The notes under the pieces: generated by a model
Told to the model about the DNA's origin: nothing
Seen by the model: the letters and a program-made list of their open reading frames with translations, nothing else
Databases searched by the model: none
Translations under genes and position numbers: made by a program
Origin: Burkholderiaceae bacterium
GTDB lineage: Bacteria > Pseudomonadota > Gammaproteobacteria > Burkholderiales > Burkholderiaceae_D
DNA length: 34,351 nucleotides
NCBI GenBank assembly: GCA_018262475.1
Contig: JAGSYW010000009.1
Span: 1-34,351 of the forward strand
Reading direction: 5' to 3'
Shown: piece by piece, positions 19,090 through 27,030 of the stretch
Layout: every line of letters begins with the position of its first letter
Numbering within the stretch: position 1 is the first letter of the stretch

Positions 19090-20658
19090 TCACGGCTTGA
19101 ATGCGGTCCAATTGCCGGATGGCGAGCGCATCAGGTAACCATCGCCACGACGCATTACGACGATGTTGGCGTTCTCGCTCACGAACGGCGTTTCCGGCAA
19201 TGCCTGCAGCCGTTGCGCCAGCGGCTTGCCGCCATCGCCTTCGAACGGGTTGTCGGCGATGAATCCGGCCAGCAGCGTGCCCAGCGCAAAGTGGCTCAGC
19301 GGCTTGTCCACCACCTCCGTTTTTGCCGCCTCAGCGCCCTTCACGCCTATCAATTTCACCGCCGCCGGCACCAGCGTCACGGCCGGACTGGGAATTTCGC
19401 GCATGCCGGCGATCTGCATCTTGTCGCCGCGCAAGCCGGCGCCATGCTCGGGCACAAACAGTACCACCGTCGGGCGGCCGCGCTGCTCCAGCAGGCTGAT
19501 GAAGCGATCCAGGTCAGCCAGCAGCTTGCCAAGCCGCGGCTTGAACGTGACCAGGCTGGAGGACGAATTCGCGCCAGGAACGCGGTTGCCGTCATGCAGC
19601 GTGATGGTGTTGTAGTACAGCGCCATCGGCCGCGACGTGCCCGCGTGCCGTTCGAGCCAGCCGGCCAGGAGCGGCCCGTCTGCATATACCGGCGAATTGT
19701 CAAACGCGCGCATCGCCACCGGCGCAAAGCGGTTGTCGTCCAGCGCCTGGCTGAGGCTGCCATAACCGCGCAAGGTGCGGGCAAAATTGTCGAACGCGCC
19801 ATCGTGATTCAGCAAGCCATGCACCTCGAAACCGGCACGTTCGAAATGATGAAACAGGTTGCATTCGTTCGGCGCGCCCTGGTACATCTCGTCATGCTTC
19901 GCCTGGCCGCAAGTGCTGCGCAGCACCCGCATCACCGACGGGCCGCTGTAAGTCGAGGCGGCATTGAAATTGCGGAACACCGCATCGAACCGGTTCAGCA
20001 GCGGCTGGCCGGTTTCGCCGAGATATGCCAAGTCGTCCCACGACAGCGAACACACATGCAGCAGTACCACATCGAACGGCGCACGGCTGCCCAGGATCGA
20101 AGGCAGCGCGACCCGCTTTTTTTCCTCGGCGGCGTAAAACGCTTCGAGCTGCGCTGACGGCTCCAGCGCCACGGCTGCATTCGCGCTGGCTGAAGCGGCA
20201 ACGCTGGCAGCCGGCCTGTCAGCCTCCTGCGAACTGCCGGTTTGCCAGCCAGCGACCAATGATGCCAGCGGCACGCTCAGGATGCCGGCGAAGGCAAACG
20301 TCGCCAGCCGCACTCGCTGCCGCAACAGCAGATGCGCAACCGCCAGGAAAATCATGCCGGCCAGCACATACGGGTTGGCGAAGCGGCCCAGCAATTCAAG
20401 CAGATAGGCGCGGTCAAATTCCAGCAGCGCGCCAGCCTGCGACACCACCCGCCCAAACGACGGCAGCCAGGAATCGTAATACAGCAGCACGATCGCCAGC
20501 GGAATGGCCAGCACGGTGCGCGCACGGCGCACCAGCGGCACTTCCAGCGGAAACGCCAGCACAATCGCGAACACCAGGTTCGGCAGCCAATGAAAACCGA
20601 TGAAGCCACCATAGTACAGGCACAGTTTCGCGAAGAAATACAGGCTCCAGTCGCCCAT
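19090..20658 (-). CDS. bcsG: Cellulose phosphoethanolamine transferase BcsG
   Basis: Transfers phosphoethanolamine from phosphatidylethanolamine to cellulose in the periplasm. The 522-residue protein has an N-terminal membrane domain of about five helices (to about residue 137), an Ala/Ser-rich linker, and an alkaline-phosphatase-fold domain. The active-site nucleophile motif TYSGP is present (Ser238, matching E. coli Ser278). Likely zinc ligands are Cys203 (HVCSLSWDDL), Glu404-His405 (VPEHGAG) and His355 (LHDGN). Cys250 and Cys266 match the known disulfide pair. The start has a G-rich ribosome site. It converges on bcsC rather than sitting in an operon with bcsE-bcsF as in E. coli, so its expression is probably separate. 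Confidence 0.95.
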   Translation of the reverse strand: MGDWSLYFFAKLCLYYGGFIGFHWLPNLVFAIVLAFPLEVPLVRRARTVLAIPLAIVLLYYDSWLPSFGRVVSQAGALLEFDRAYLLELLGRFANPYVLAGMIFLAVAHLLLRQRVRLATFAFAGILSVPLASLVAGWQTGSSQEADRPAASVAASASANAAVALEPSAQLEAFYAAEEKKRVALPSILGSRAPFDVVLLHVCSLSWDDLAYLGETGQPLLNRFDAVFRNFNAASTYSGPSVMRVLRSTCGQAKHDEMYQGAPNECNLFHHFERAGFEVHGLLNHDGAFDNFARTLRGYGSLSQALDDNRFAPVAMRAFDNSPVYADGPLLAGWLERHAGTSRPMALYYNTITLHDGNRVPGANSSSSLVTFKPRLGKLLADLDRFISLLEQRGRPTVVLFVPEHGAGLRGDKMQIAGMREIPSPAVTLVPAAVKLIGVKGAEAAKTEVVDKPLSHFALGTLLAGFIADNPFEGDGGKPLAQRLQALPETPFVSENANIVVMRRGDGYLMRSPSGNWTAFKP

Positions 20659-20859
20659 TTGCCCCCCATCTACGCACTCATAGTGCGATGCTGCCAGCTT
20701 GTGCCTGCCGTGTAAACTCTGCGTTGACGATGGTCAATCCATGGTCATTCGATATTCAACCGCCAGTCTTTCAATCGCCATTGGTTTGCCCGCCGGGCAC
20801 ACCATTGCATTGGCACGGCGGAAGGTGCACACTGTCATCCCCGTTTCAGGAATCATGCG

Positions 20860-21759
20860 ATGAACGACACTTCCAGCAAACTCGTGATCGGCATCGCGTC
20901 GCGCGCGCTGTTCGACCTAGCTGACAGCCATCAGGTATTCGAGCAGCAGGGCGTCGATGCCTACTGCCGCTACCAGATCGCGCACGAAGACGTGCCGCTG
21001 GCGCCGGGGGTCGCGTTCAGTCTGGCGCGCAAGCTGCTGGCGCTCAATGATGCCGATCCGGCCAACCCGCGGGTCGAGGTGATTTTGCTGTCGAGGAACA
21101 GTTCCGACACCGGCCTGCGCATCTTCAATTCGATCCGGCATCACGAACTCGACATCAAGCGGGCAGTGTTCACCAGCGGCCAAAGCCCGTTCCGCTACGT
21201 GCCGGCGTTTGGCGCGCACCTATTCCTGTCGGCCGATCCGGACGACGTGCGCCAGGCGCTCGAAGCCGGCTACGCGGCCGCGACCATCCTGCCATCGAAC
21301 CTCGGCGCGAATGAAACCGACCAGCTGCGGATCGCGTTCGACGGCGATGCGGTGCTGTTCTCGGACGAGGCCGAGCGCGTGTTCAAGGAAAACGGCTTGC
21401 AGGCATTCGCCCAGAGCGAAGTGGAAGCGGCGCGAAAACCCTTGCGCGGCGGGCCGTTCAAGACCTTCCTGGCGATGCTGCACCGCATCCAGTCCGATTA
21501 TCCGGCCGAAAACTCGCCCATCCGCACTGCGCTGGTAACCGCCCGCGGTGCGCCGGCGCACGAGCGTGTGATCCGTACGCTGCGCGACTGGGGCATCCGC
21601 ATCGACGAATCGCTGTTTCTGTCCGGCATGGACAAGGGGCCGTTCCTGCAGGCGTTCGGCGCCGACATCTTCTTCGACGACCAGCGCAAGCATTGCGACT
21701 CGGCCAGCCAGCATGTCGCCACCGGCCACGTGCCGCATGGGGTGGCGAACGAAGCCTGA
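20860..21759 (+). CDS. Cytosolic 5'-nucleotidase (NT5C1-like family)
   Basis: A 299-residue protein of the 5'-nucleotidase family Pfam PF06189, related to animal cytosolic nucleotidase I; it would dephosphorylate nucleoside monophosphates. Family features visible are the N-terminal IASRALFDL, the central LLSRNSSDTGLRI and SGQSPF segments, and the C-terminal ARGAPAHERVIRTLR followed by GADIFFDDQRKH. The family is HAD-like. AGGA lies eight bases before the start. It is a single gene between bcsG (divergent) and comM (convergent). A functional link to cellulose, for example clearing nucleotides, is possible but unsupported. Confidence 0.85.
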   Translation: MNDTSSKLVIGIASRALFDLADSHQVFEQQGVDAYCRYQIAHEDVPLAPGVAFSLARKLLALNDADPANPRVEVILLSRNSSDTGLRIFNSIRHHELDIKRAVFTSGQSPFRYVPAFGAHLFLSADPDDVRQALEAGYAAATILPSNLGANETDQLRIAFDGDAVLFSDEAERVFKENGLQAFAQSEVEAARKPLRGGPFKTFLAMLHRIQSDYPAENSPIRTALVTARGAPAHERVIRTLRDWGIRIDESLFLSGMDKGPFLQAFGADIFFDDQRKHCDSASQHVATGHVPHGVANEA

Positions 21760-21815
21760 CGGGTTACGGGCGGCAGCCGGCAAACGAGTTTGTGCCGCCC
21801 GGCCAGCAACAGCCC

Positions 21816-21851
21816 AAAAAATGACTGACCGAAAAGTCACTTTCGGTCAGT
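21816..21851 (-). terminator. Hairpin terminator for comM within repeat B
   Basis: A perfect 11-bp stem, ACTGACCGAAA (21824-21834) with TTTCGGTCAGT (21841-21851), 6-nt loop. On the minus strand it is followed by CA and six T (plus-strand A run 21816-21821), a good intrinsic terminator for comM ending at 21947. Confidence 0.75.
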
Positions 21852-21936
21852 TAGAACAGAAAGCATGCTCCACCCAGTATTTAAAAACCGCCAGCAAATA
21901 CGTGGCACAATGAGTCATTTTGGCCACATACCCCAA
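21816..21936. repeat. Dispersed intergenic repeat, copy B (5'-nucleotidase/comM junction)
   Basis: About 121 nt aligned with 18949-19066 (copy A), same orientation, 2.87 kb apart. The right half (21872-21936) aligns without gaps over 65 nt with 16 mismatches. Copy B ends 10 nt from the comM stop. Like copy A it lies between two convergent genes. No open frame spans it. Confidence 0.85.
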
Positions 21937-21946
21937 CCCAAACAGC

Positions 21947-23470
21947 TCACTGCTCGCGCAACGCCCGCCTGTACTGGATCGCTTCGGCGATGTGCGCCTG
22001 CCCGACTGTGTCTGCACCCGCCAGATCGGCCACGGTGCGCGCCACCTTCAGCACGCGATGGTAAGCGCGCGCCGACCAGTTCAGCCGCGCCATGGCGCCG
22101 CGCAGCAACTGTTCGCCCACCGCATCGGGTCGGCAAAGCTGGTCGATTTCCTTCGTCGTCAGCAGGTTGTTCGCCTTGCCCTGTCGCCGCTGCTGCAGCG
22201 CGAACGCGCGCTCGACCCGGGCCGCAATCGCCGCCGAGGGTTCGCCGTCGGATTGCTGCATCAATTCATCCTGCGCCACCGCGCCGACCTGGATTTGCAA
22301 ATCAATCCGATCCAGCAGCGGGCCAGAAATGCGGCCCTGATAACGCGCCACGCCATCCGGCGTGCAGCGGCATTTGCCGGATGCATGGCCGAGGTAGCCG
22401 CACGGACACGGGTTCATCGCCGCGATCAACTGGAAGCGCGCTGGGAAATCGGCCTGGCGCGCGGCGCGGGAGATGGTGATCTGACCCGATTCGAGCGGCT
22501 CGCGCAGCACTTCGAGCACCTTGCGCTCGAACTCCGGCAATTCATCCAGAAACAGCACGCCGCAATGGGCGAGCGAAATTTCGCCCGGCCGCGGGGATCC
22601 GCCACCGCCAACCAGCGCCACCGCGGAAGCTGTGTGATGCGGTGATCGATATGGCCTAACCTTCCAGCGAGCAGGATTGAAACTGCCTGCCAGTGATTGC
22701 ACTGCTGCCGATTCCAGCGCTTCACCGTCGGTCATCGGTGGCAGGATGCCGGCAAAGCGCGAGGCCAGCATCGTCTTGCCGCTGCCGGGCGGGCCGACCA
22801 TCAGCACGCTGTGGCCGCCAGCTGCGGCGACTTCGAGCGCCCGTTTCGCCTGCTGCTGCCCCTTCACTTCGGCGAAATCGGGATACGATGGGCTGACCGC
22901 GCCCACCTCCGATTTCATCCGCGCCAGCCTTGAATCTTCTGCCGTGGCAGCGAAGTGAGCGCAAACTTCCAGCAGCGAACCGGCCGGCAACACGGCGGCG
23001 CCGGAGACCAGCGCCGCTTCGTCAGCGCTGCCGCGCGGCAGAATGAACGCGCGCGCCTTGCCCTGGCGGGCGGCGCTTTGCTGCATCGCGTAAGTCATCG
23101 CCAGCGCGCCGCGAATCGGCAGCAGCTTGCCCGAGAGCGACAGTTCGCCCGCGAACTCATATTCGTCCAGCCGTTCCATCGGAATCTGGCCGGATGCGGC
23201 CAGAATGCCAAGCGCGATCGGCAAATCGAAACGACCGGATTCCTTCGGCAATTCGGCCGGCGCCAGATTGACGGTAATCCGCCGCGCCGGAAATTCAAAG
23301 CGCGAATTTTGCAACGCTGCGCGCACCCGGTCGCGCGCTTCTTTCACTTCGGTTTCGGGCAAACCGACAATGGTCAGCCCCGGCAGGCCGTTGGCCAGAT
23401 GGACCTCGACCGTGACTTCAGGTGCATGCATGCCGGCCAGCGCACGGCTTTTGAGGATGGCGAGGGTCAT
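21947..23470 (-). CDS. comM: ComM/YifB family AAA+ ATPase (Mg-chelatase-like)
   Basis: A 507-residue hexameric AAA+ helicase of the ComM/YifB family, which promotes branch migration during natural transformation in Vibrio and Haemophilus and is widespread outside competent species. The N-terminal domain is S5/Lon-like (VHLANGLPGLTIVGLPE). Walker A is GPPGSGKT (226-233) and Walker B VLFLDE (305-310). MNPCPCGYLG with further Cys residues is a family signature, and the C-terminal lid ends in the Mg-chelatase-type helix with YHRVLKVARTVADL. The start at 23470 (MTLAILKSRAL) is the family start; longer in-frame extension upstream overlaps the lipoprotein gene. It follows that gene by 10 nt and is probably co-transcribed. 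Confidence 0.94.
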   Translation of the reverse strand: MTLAILKSRALAGMHAPEVTVEVHLANGLPGLTIVGLPETEVKEARDRVRAALQNSRFEFPARRITVNLAPAELPKESGRFDLPIALGILAASGQIPMERLDEYEFAGELSLSGKLLPIRGALAMTYAMQQSAARQGKARAFILPRGSADEAALVSGAAVLPAGSLLEVCAHFAATAEDSRLARMKSEVGAVSPSYPDFAEVKGQQQAKRALEVAAAGGHSVLMVGPPGSGKTMLASRFAGILPPMTDGEALESAAVQSLAGSFNPARWKVRPYRSPHHTASAVALVGGGGSPRPGEISLAHCGVLFLDELPEFERKVLEVLREPLESGQITISRAARQADFPARFQLIAAMNPCPCGYLGHASGKCRCTPDGVARYQGRISGPLLDRIDLQIQVGAVAQDELMQQSDGEPSAAIAARVERAFALQQRRQGKANNLLTTKEIDQLCRPDAVGEQLLRGAMARLNWSARAYHRVLKVARTVADLAGADTVGQAHIAEAIQYRRALREQ

Positions 23471-23480
23471 CGGTATCCGA

Positions 23481-23927
23481 TCAATCCTTGCCGACAAAAA
23501 CAGTGCGGACAAACAGCCTGTCGTTGGTGAATTGCGGACACGCCCTGGCCGATTCCGGCCCCAGACGCGGCAGGATGTCTCCGCCGCGGCGCAAATAGGA
23601 CACATAGGTGCCGAGGGTCTTGCCATCGCTTTCGCGCACGATGGTATAGGTCGTCTTGTCTATCGTGGGCGAGCTGGTTTTGATCTTTTCATTTTTGCCG
23701 ATGAACAGGTAATCGCCGCCGTCTTGATTCCACGACTTGAAAAATGTCGGGTCGCCGTGCGGTGTCAGCAATCCTCTAGGCAGCGGCACTTTTTCCTGCA
23801 CCTTTATCCCGCCGTCCTGCCGGCACAGGGCCTCCATCTGTTCGTCAACATTCATCTGCTCGCAGCCGGCGAGCATCAGCGCAACCACAGATATTCCAAC
23901 AGCTGACAGCATATTTCGGCAGATCAC
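23481..23927 (-). CDS. Small lipoprotein of unknown function
   Basis: A 148-residue predicted lipoprotein. The GTG at 23925-23927 was chosen because AAGGAG (23935-23940) sits seven bases upstream; the internal ATG at 23912 has no such site. The N-terminus has a basic start, a hydrophobic core and the lipobox LAGC, with the lipidated Cys about residue 22. The mature part has no domain I recognise; it contains two further Cys (in LCRQDGG and ACPQF) that may form a disulfide, and mixed polar beta-like segments. It lies upstream of comM with a 10-nt gap, so the two are likely one transcript, but no shared role is evident. Confidence 0.75.
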   Translation of the reverse strand: MICRNMLSAVGISVVALMLAGCEQMNVDEQMEALCRQDGGIKVQEKVPLPRGLLTPHGDPTFFKSWNQDGGDYLFIGKNEKIKTSSPTIDKTTYTIVRESDGKTLGTYVSYLRRGGDILPRLGPESARACPQFTNDRLFVRTVFVGKD

Positions 23928-24237
23928 TTTCAATCTCCTTTGGAAAACGATGTGCTTGTCACCGCCGCCGCATCGACAATAACACCGGCAACGGTTGCCC
24001 CCCATGCACGACACTTTAAGTTCTCCATGTTCAAACGGAAGATCAATCTAAAGCTCGCCGCATCGTCACCATTGCCAGCCACAGTATGAAATATACAAGA
24101 TGTACGCCTCCCCGAGCCAATCTTGTCGACACGTCGCGAAAGAAAGGCAAAGGTAGCCGTTTGCCTGTAAACTTATTGCCCTGAACCAACGCGCCAACCT
24201 GATACCAACTTCACACTGTCATTATCCATTTTCGCTC
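23928..24237. other. Divergent intergenic region, lipoprotein gene / GGDEF gene
   Basis: A 310-nt stretch with no convincing gene. It must hold promoters for the lipoprotein-comM genes (minus) and the GGDEF gene (plus). A perfect 7-bp inverted repeat, AGGCAAA (24145-24151) and TTTGCCT (24160-24166) with an 8-nt loop, lies 72 nt before the GGDEF start and could be an operator or leader hairpin. No clear sigma-70 pair is visible. Confidence 0.5.
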
Positions 24238-25257
24238 ATGCGCCCAGAACGCCAGCAGCTGATTCGCTCGCTGTTTGATGAATACATAGAAATGTATGCG
24301 TCGCGCGACGACCGTCTGACGACGCGCTTCAGCCACAATTTCAGCGGTTATGCCGGCAGCAGCAATATCCTGGTCAAGGATAGGGACGAATGGATCAAGG
24401 TCACCCGGCAGGATTTTGCGCAAGTGCCCGGACGGATCCAGATCGAAATGCTGGACTTGTCGATGCAGGATATCAGCGACGATGTTGTCATCACCACCGC
24501 CTTCTTCCATATTCACCTGCCGATTCCCGATGCCTTCCTGTCACGCGAAACGGCGCGGCTGGTGCTGGTTTTCCGGCTTGAGGACAAAGAATGGAAAATC
24601 GCGCACAGCGGCATTTCGATTCCCTACCGGCAGGCCACCCCTGGCGAAGTGTACCCGCTCAAGAGCCTGCAGCAACGAAACCGTGAGCTGGAAGAACTGG
24701 TCGAACAGCGCACCCTGGCGCTGAAAGACGCCAACCAGCAACTGGAGAAACTGAGCAACACCGATGGGCTGACCAACATCGCCAACCGGCGCTCCTTTGA
24801 TCATCAGTTGCAGCAAGAGTGGAATCGTGCCCGACGCGCCGGCTTACCACTGTCACTGCTGATGCTGGACGTTGACCATTTCAAACACTATAACGACTTG
24901 TACGGCCACCTGGCCGGTGATGCCTGCCTGCAAACGCTAGCGGCGACACTTACCGCCACCATGCGACGCGGCGGAGAACTAGTGGCGCGATATGGCGGCG
25001 AAGAATTTGTGGCCCTGCTGCCAGGAATGAATGAAAGCGAAGCGGAGGAGGTGGCCAAACGAATTCAGCAGGCGGTCTGGTCGCTGGCACTGCCACACAC
25101 GCAAAGCTCGCCCGGCATCATTACCGTCAGCATCGGCGTAGCCAGCATCGTGCCTTCACACGACAACTCCGCCGAAGACTTGTTGCGGCAAGCGGACTGG
25201 GGGCTGTATCGCGCCAAGCAAATGGGGCGCAACACGCTGCAATCGTCGCCCGAATAG
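24238..25257 (+). CDS. Diguanylate cyclase with N-terminal NTF2/SnoaL-like domain
   Basis: A 339-residue soluble protein predicted to make c-di-GMP. Residues about 5-130 form an NTF2/SnoaL-like fold of the kind related to ketosteroid isomerases, probably a ligand-sensing module. A coiled-coil linker (about 142-172) joins it to a GGDEF domain with LDVDHFKHYND and active-site GGEEF (253-257). At the inhibitory I-site position the sequence is RGGE (244-247) rather than RxxD, so product inhibition may be reduced. No membrane segment. The ribosome site is weak. It is close to the bcs genes, whose BcsA and BcsE bind c-di-GMP; supplying that pool is plausible but inferred. Confidence 0.88.
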   Translation: MRPERQQLIRSLFDEYIEMYASRDDRLTTRFSHNFSGYAGSSNILVKDRDEWIKVTRQDFAQVPGRIQIEMLDLSMQDISDDVVITTAFFHIHLPIPDAFLSRETARLVLVFRLEDKEWKIAHSGISIPYRQATPGEVYPLKSLQQRNRELEELVEQRTLALKDANQQLEKLSNTDGLTNIANRRSFDHQLQQEWNRARRAGLPLSLLMLDVDHFKHYNDLYGHLAGDACLQTLAATLTATMRRGGELVARYGGEEFVALLPGMNESEAEEVAKRIQQAVWSLALPHTQSSPGIITVSIGVASIVPSHDNSAEDLLRQADWGLYRAKQMGRNTLQSSPE

Positions 25258-25392
25258 GCAGCATTGCGCCATCCGGAATCGGTATCACATCACCAGGCGC
25301 AAACAGTGATGTTTGAGCCGTTCATCTCATGCATTTGAACCTGCAGCGCCAAGCGCCGCAGTCCCCTTGGGTGCATCGGCCAGACGCTCTGT

Positions 25393-25647
25393 TCAATGCC
25401 GCACTTGGGCCTGTCGCAGTTGCGCTTCCAGTTCCTCGATGCGCTTTTCCAGCTTGTCGAGCCTTGCGCGGATGTTCGTCAGTTGCAGTGCCTGCGCATC
25501 AAATTCCTCGCGCGTGACCAGATCGAGCTTGGCGAATCCCTGCGTCAGCAAGGCCTTGACATTCTTTTCAATATCCTTCGCCGGCGACTCATCCAGCACC
25601 TTGCCAAGCTTAGCCTGCAGGTCATCGAAAAACTGTTTCGTTTCCAT
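25393..25647 (-). CDS. ubiK: Ubiquinone biosynthesis accessory factor UbiK
   Basis: An 84-residue protein of the UbiK/YqiC (BMFP) family, an accessory factor needed for efficient aerobic ubiquinone synthesis that works with UbiJ. The N-terminal half has FFDDLQAKLGKVL and the family pattern up to VTREEFDAQ; the C-terminal half is a coiled coil (RLDKLEKRIEELEAQL) that drives trimerisation. The start at 25647 is set by a strong GGAGG ribosome site a few bases upstream; an in-frame extension to 25809 has no family similarity. It is divergent from the porin-glnK-amtB operon, and the NtrC-like site lies 13 nt upstream of its start. Confidence 0.92.
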   Translation of the reverse strand: METKQFFDDLQAKLGKVLDESPAKDIEKNVKALLTQGFAKLDLVTREEFDAQALQLTNIRARLDKLEKRIEELEAQLRQAQVRH

Positions 25648-25659
25648 GCGCCTCCTTCG

Positions 25660-25676
25660 CGCACCATCTTGATGCA
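25660..25676. promoter_or_regulatory. NtrC-like binding site
   Basis: CGCACCATCTTGATGCA matches the NtrC consensus TGCACCA-N3-TGGTGCA at 12 of 14 arm positions with correct spacing. It lies about 120-140 nt upstream of the sigma-54 promoter at 25797, a normal enhancer distance. Two more half sites TGGTGCA occur at 25698-25704 and 25772-25778. Confidence 0.65.
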
Positions 25677-25796
25677 TCGCAATGCAGGCATTCAATTTGG
25701 TGCATATTTTTTCAATTGTGCCCCCCCCATCATAGCCGCCACTATGCCTGCTGGCAAAGTTTTCTTCATTATGGTGCACACCCACCTCAATGCAGC

Positions 25797-25812
25797 TGGC
25801 ACGAGTCATGCT
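25797..25812 (+). promoter_or_regulatory. Sigma-54 promoter of porin-glnK-amtB operon
   Basis: TGGCACGAGTCATGCT matches the -24/-12 consensus TGGCACG-N4-TTGCW with one mismatch; GG (25798-25799) and GC (25810-25811) are 12 bases apart as required. The first gene starts 71 nt downstream. With the NtrC-like site upstream, this predicts induction under nitrogen limitation. Confidence 0.8.
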
Positions 25813-25883
25813 TTAACCATGCTGAAACCAGCGCGGTTCCAAATTTTCATCATTCAAACAAGTAAACGAGAGGAAATAACGAT

Positions 25884-27021
<1,138 letters not shown>

Positions 27022-27030
27022 GAGAGTGAA

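Noticed and set aside
21824-21851. Hairpin of repeat B read as a TetR-type operator
   Set aside because: The palindrome resembles some TetR sites, but it lies between convergent gene ends, not at a promoter, and is followed by a T run on the minus strand, which fits a terminator better.
18949-21936. bcsG and 5'-nucleotidase as a transposon flanked by direct repeats
   Set aside because: No transposase or integrase between the copies, no target duplication seen, and the repeats are too diverged for a recent insertion; kept only as a possibility under the repeat finding.
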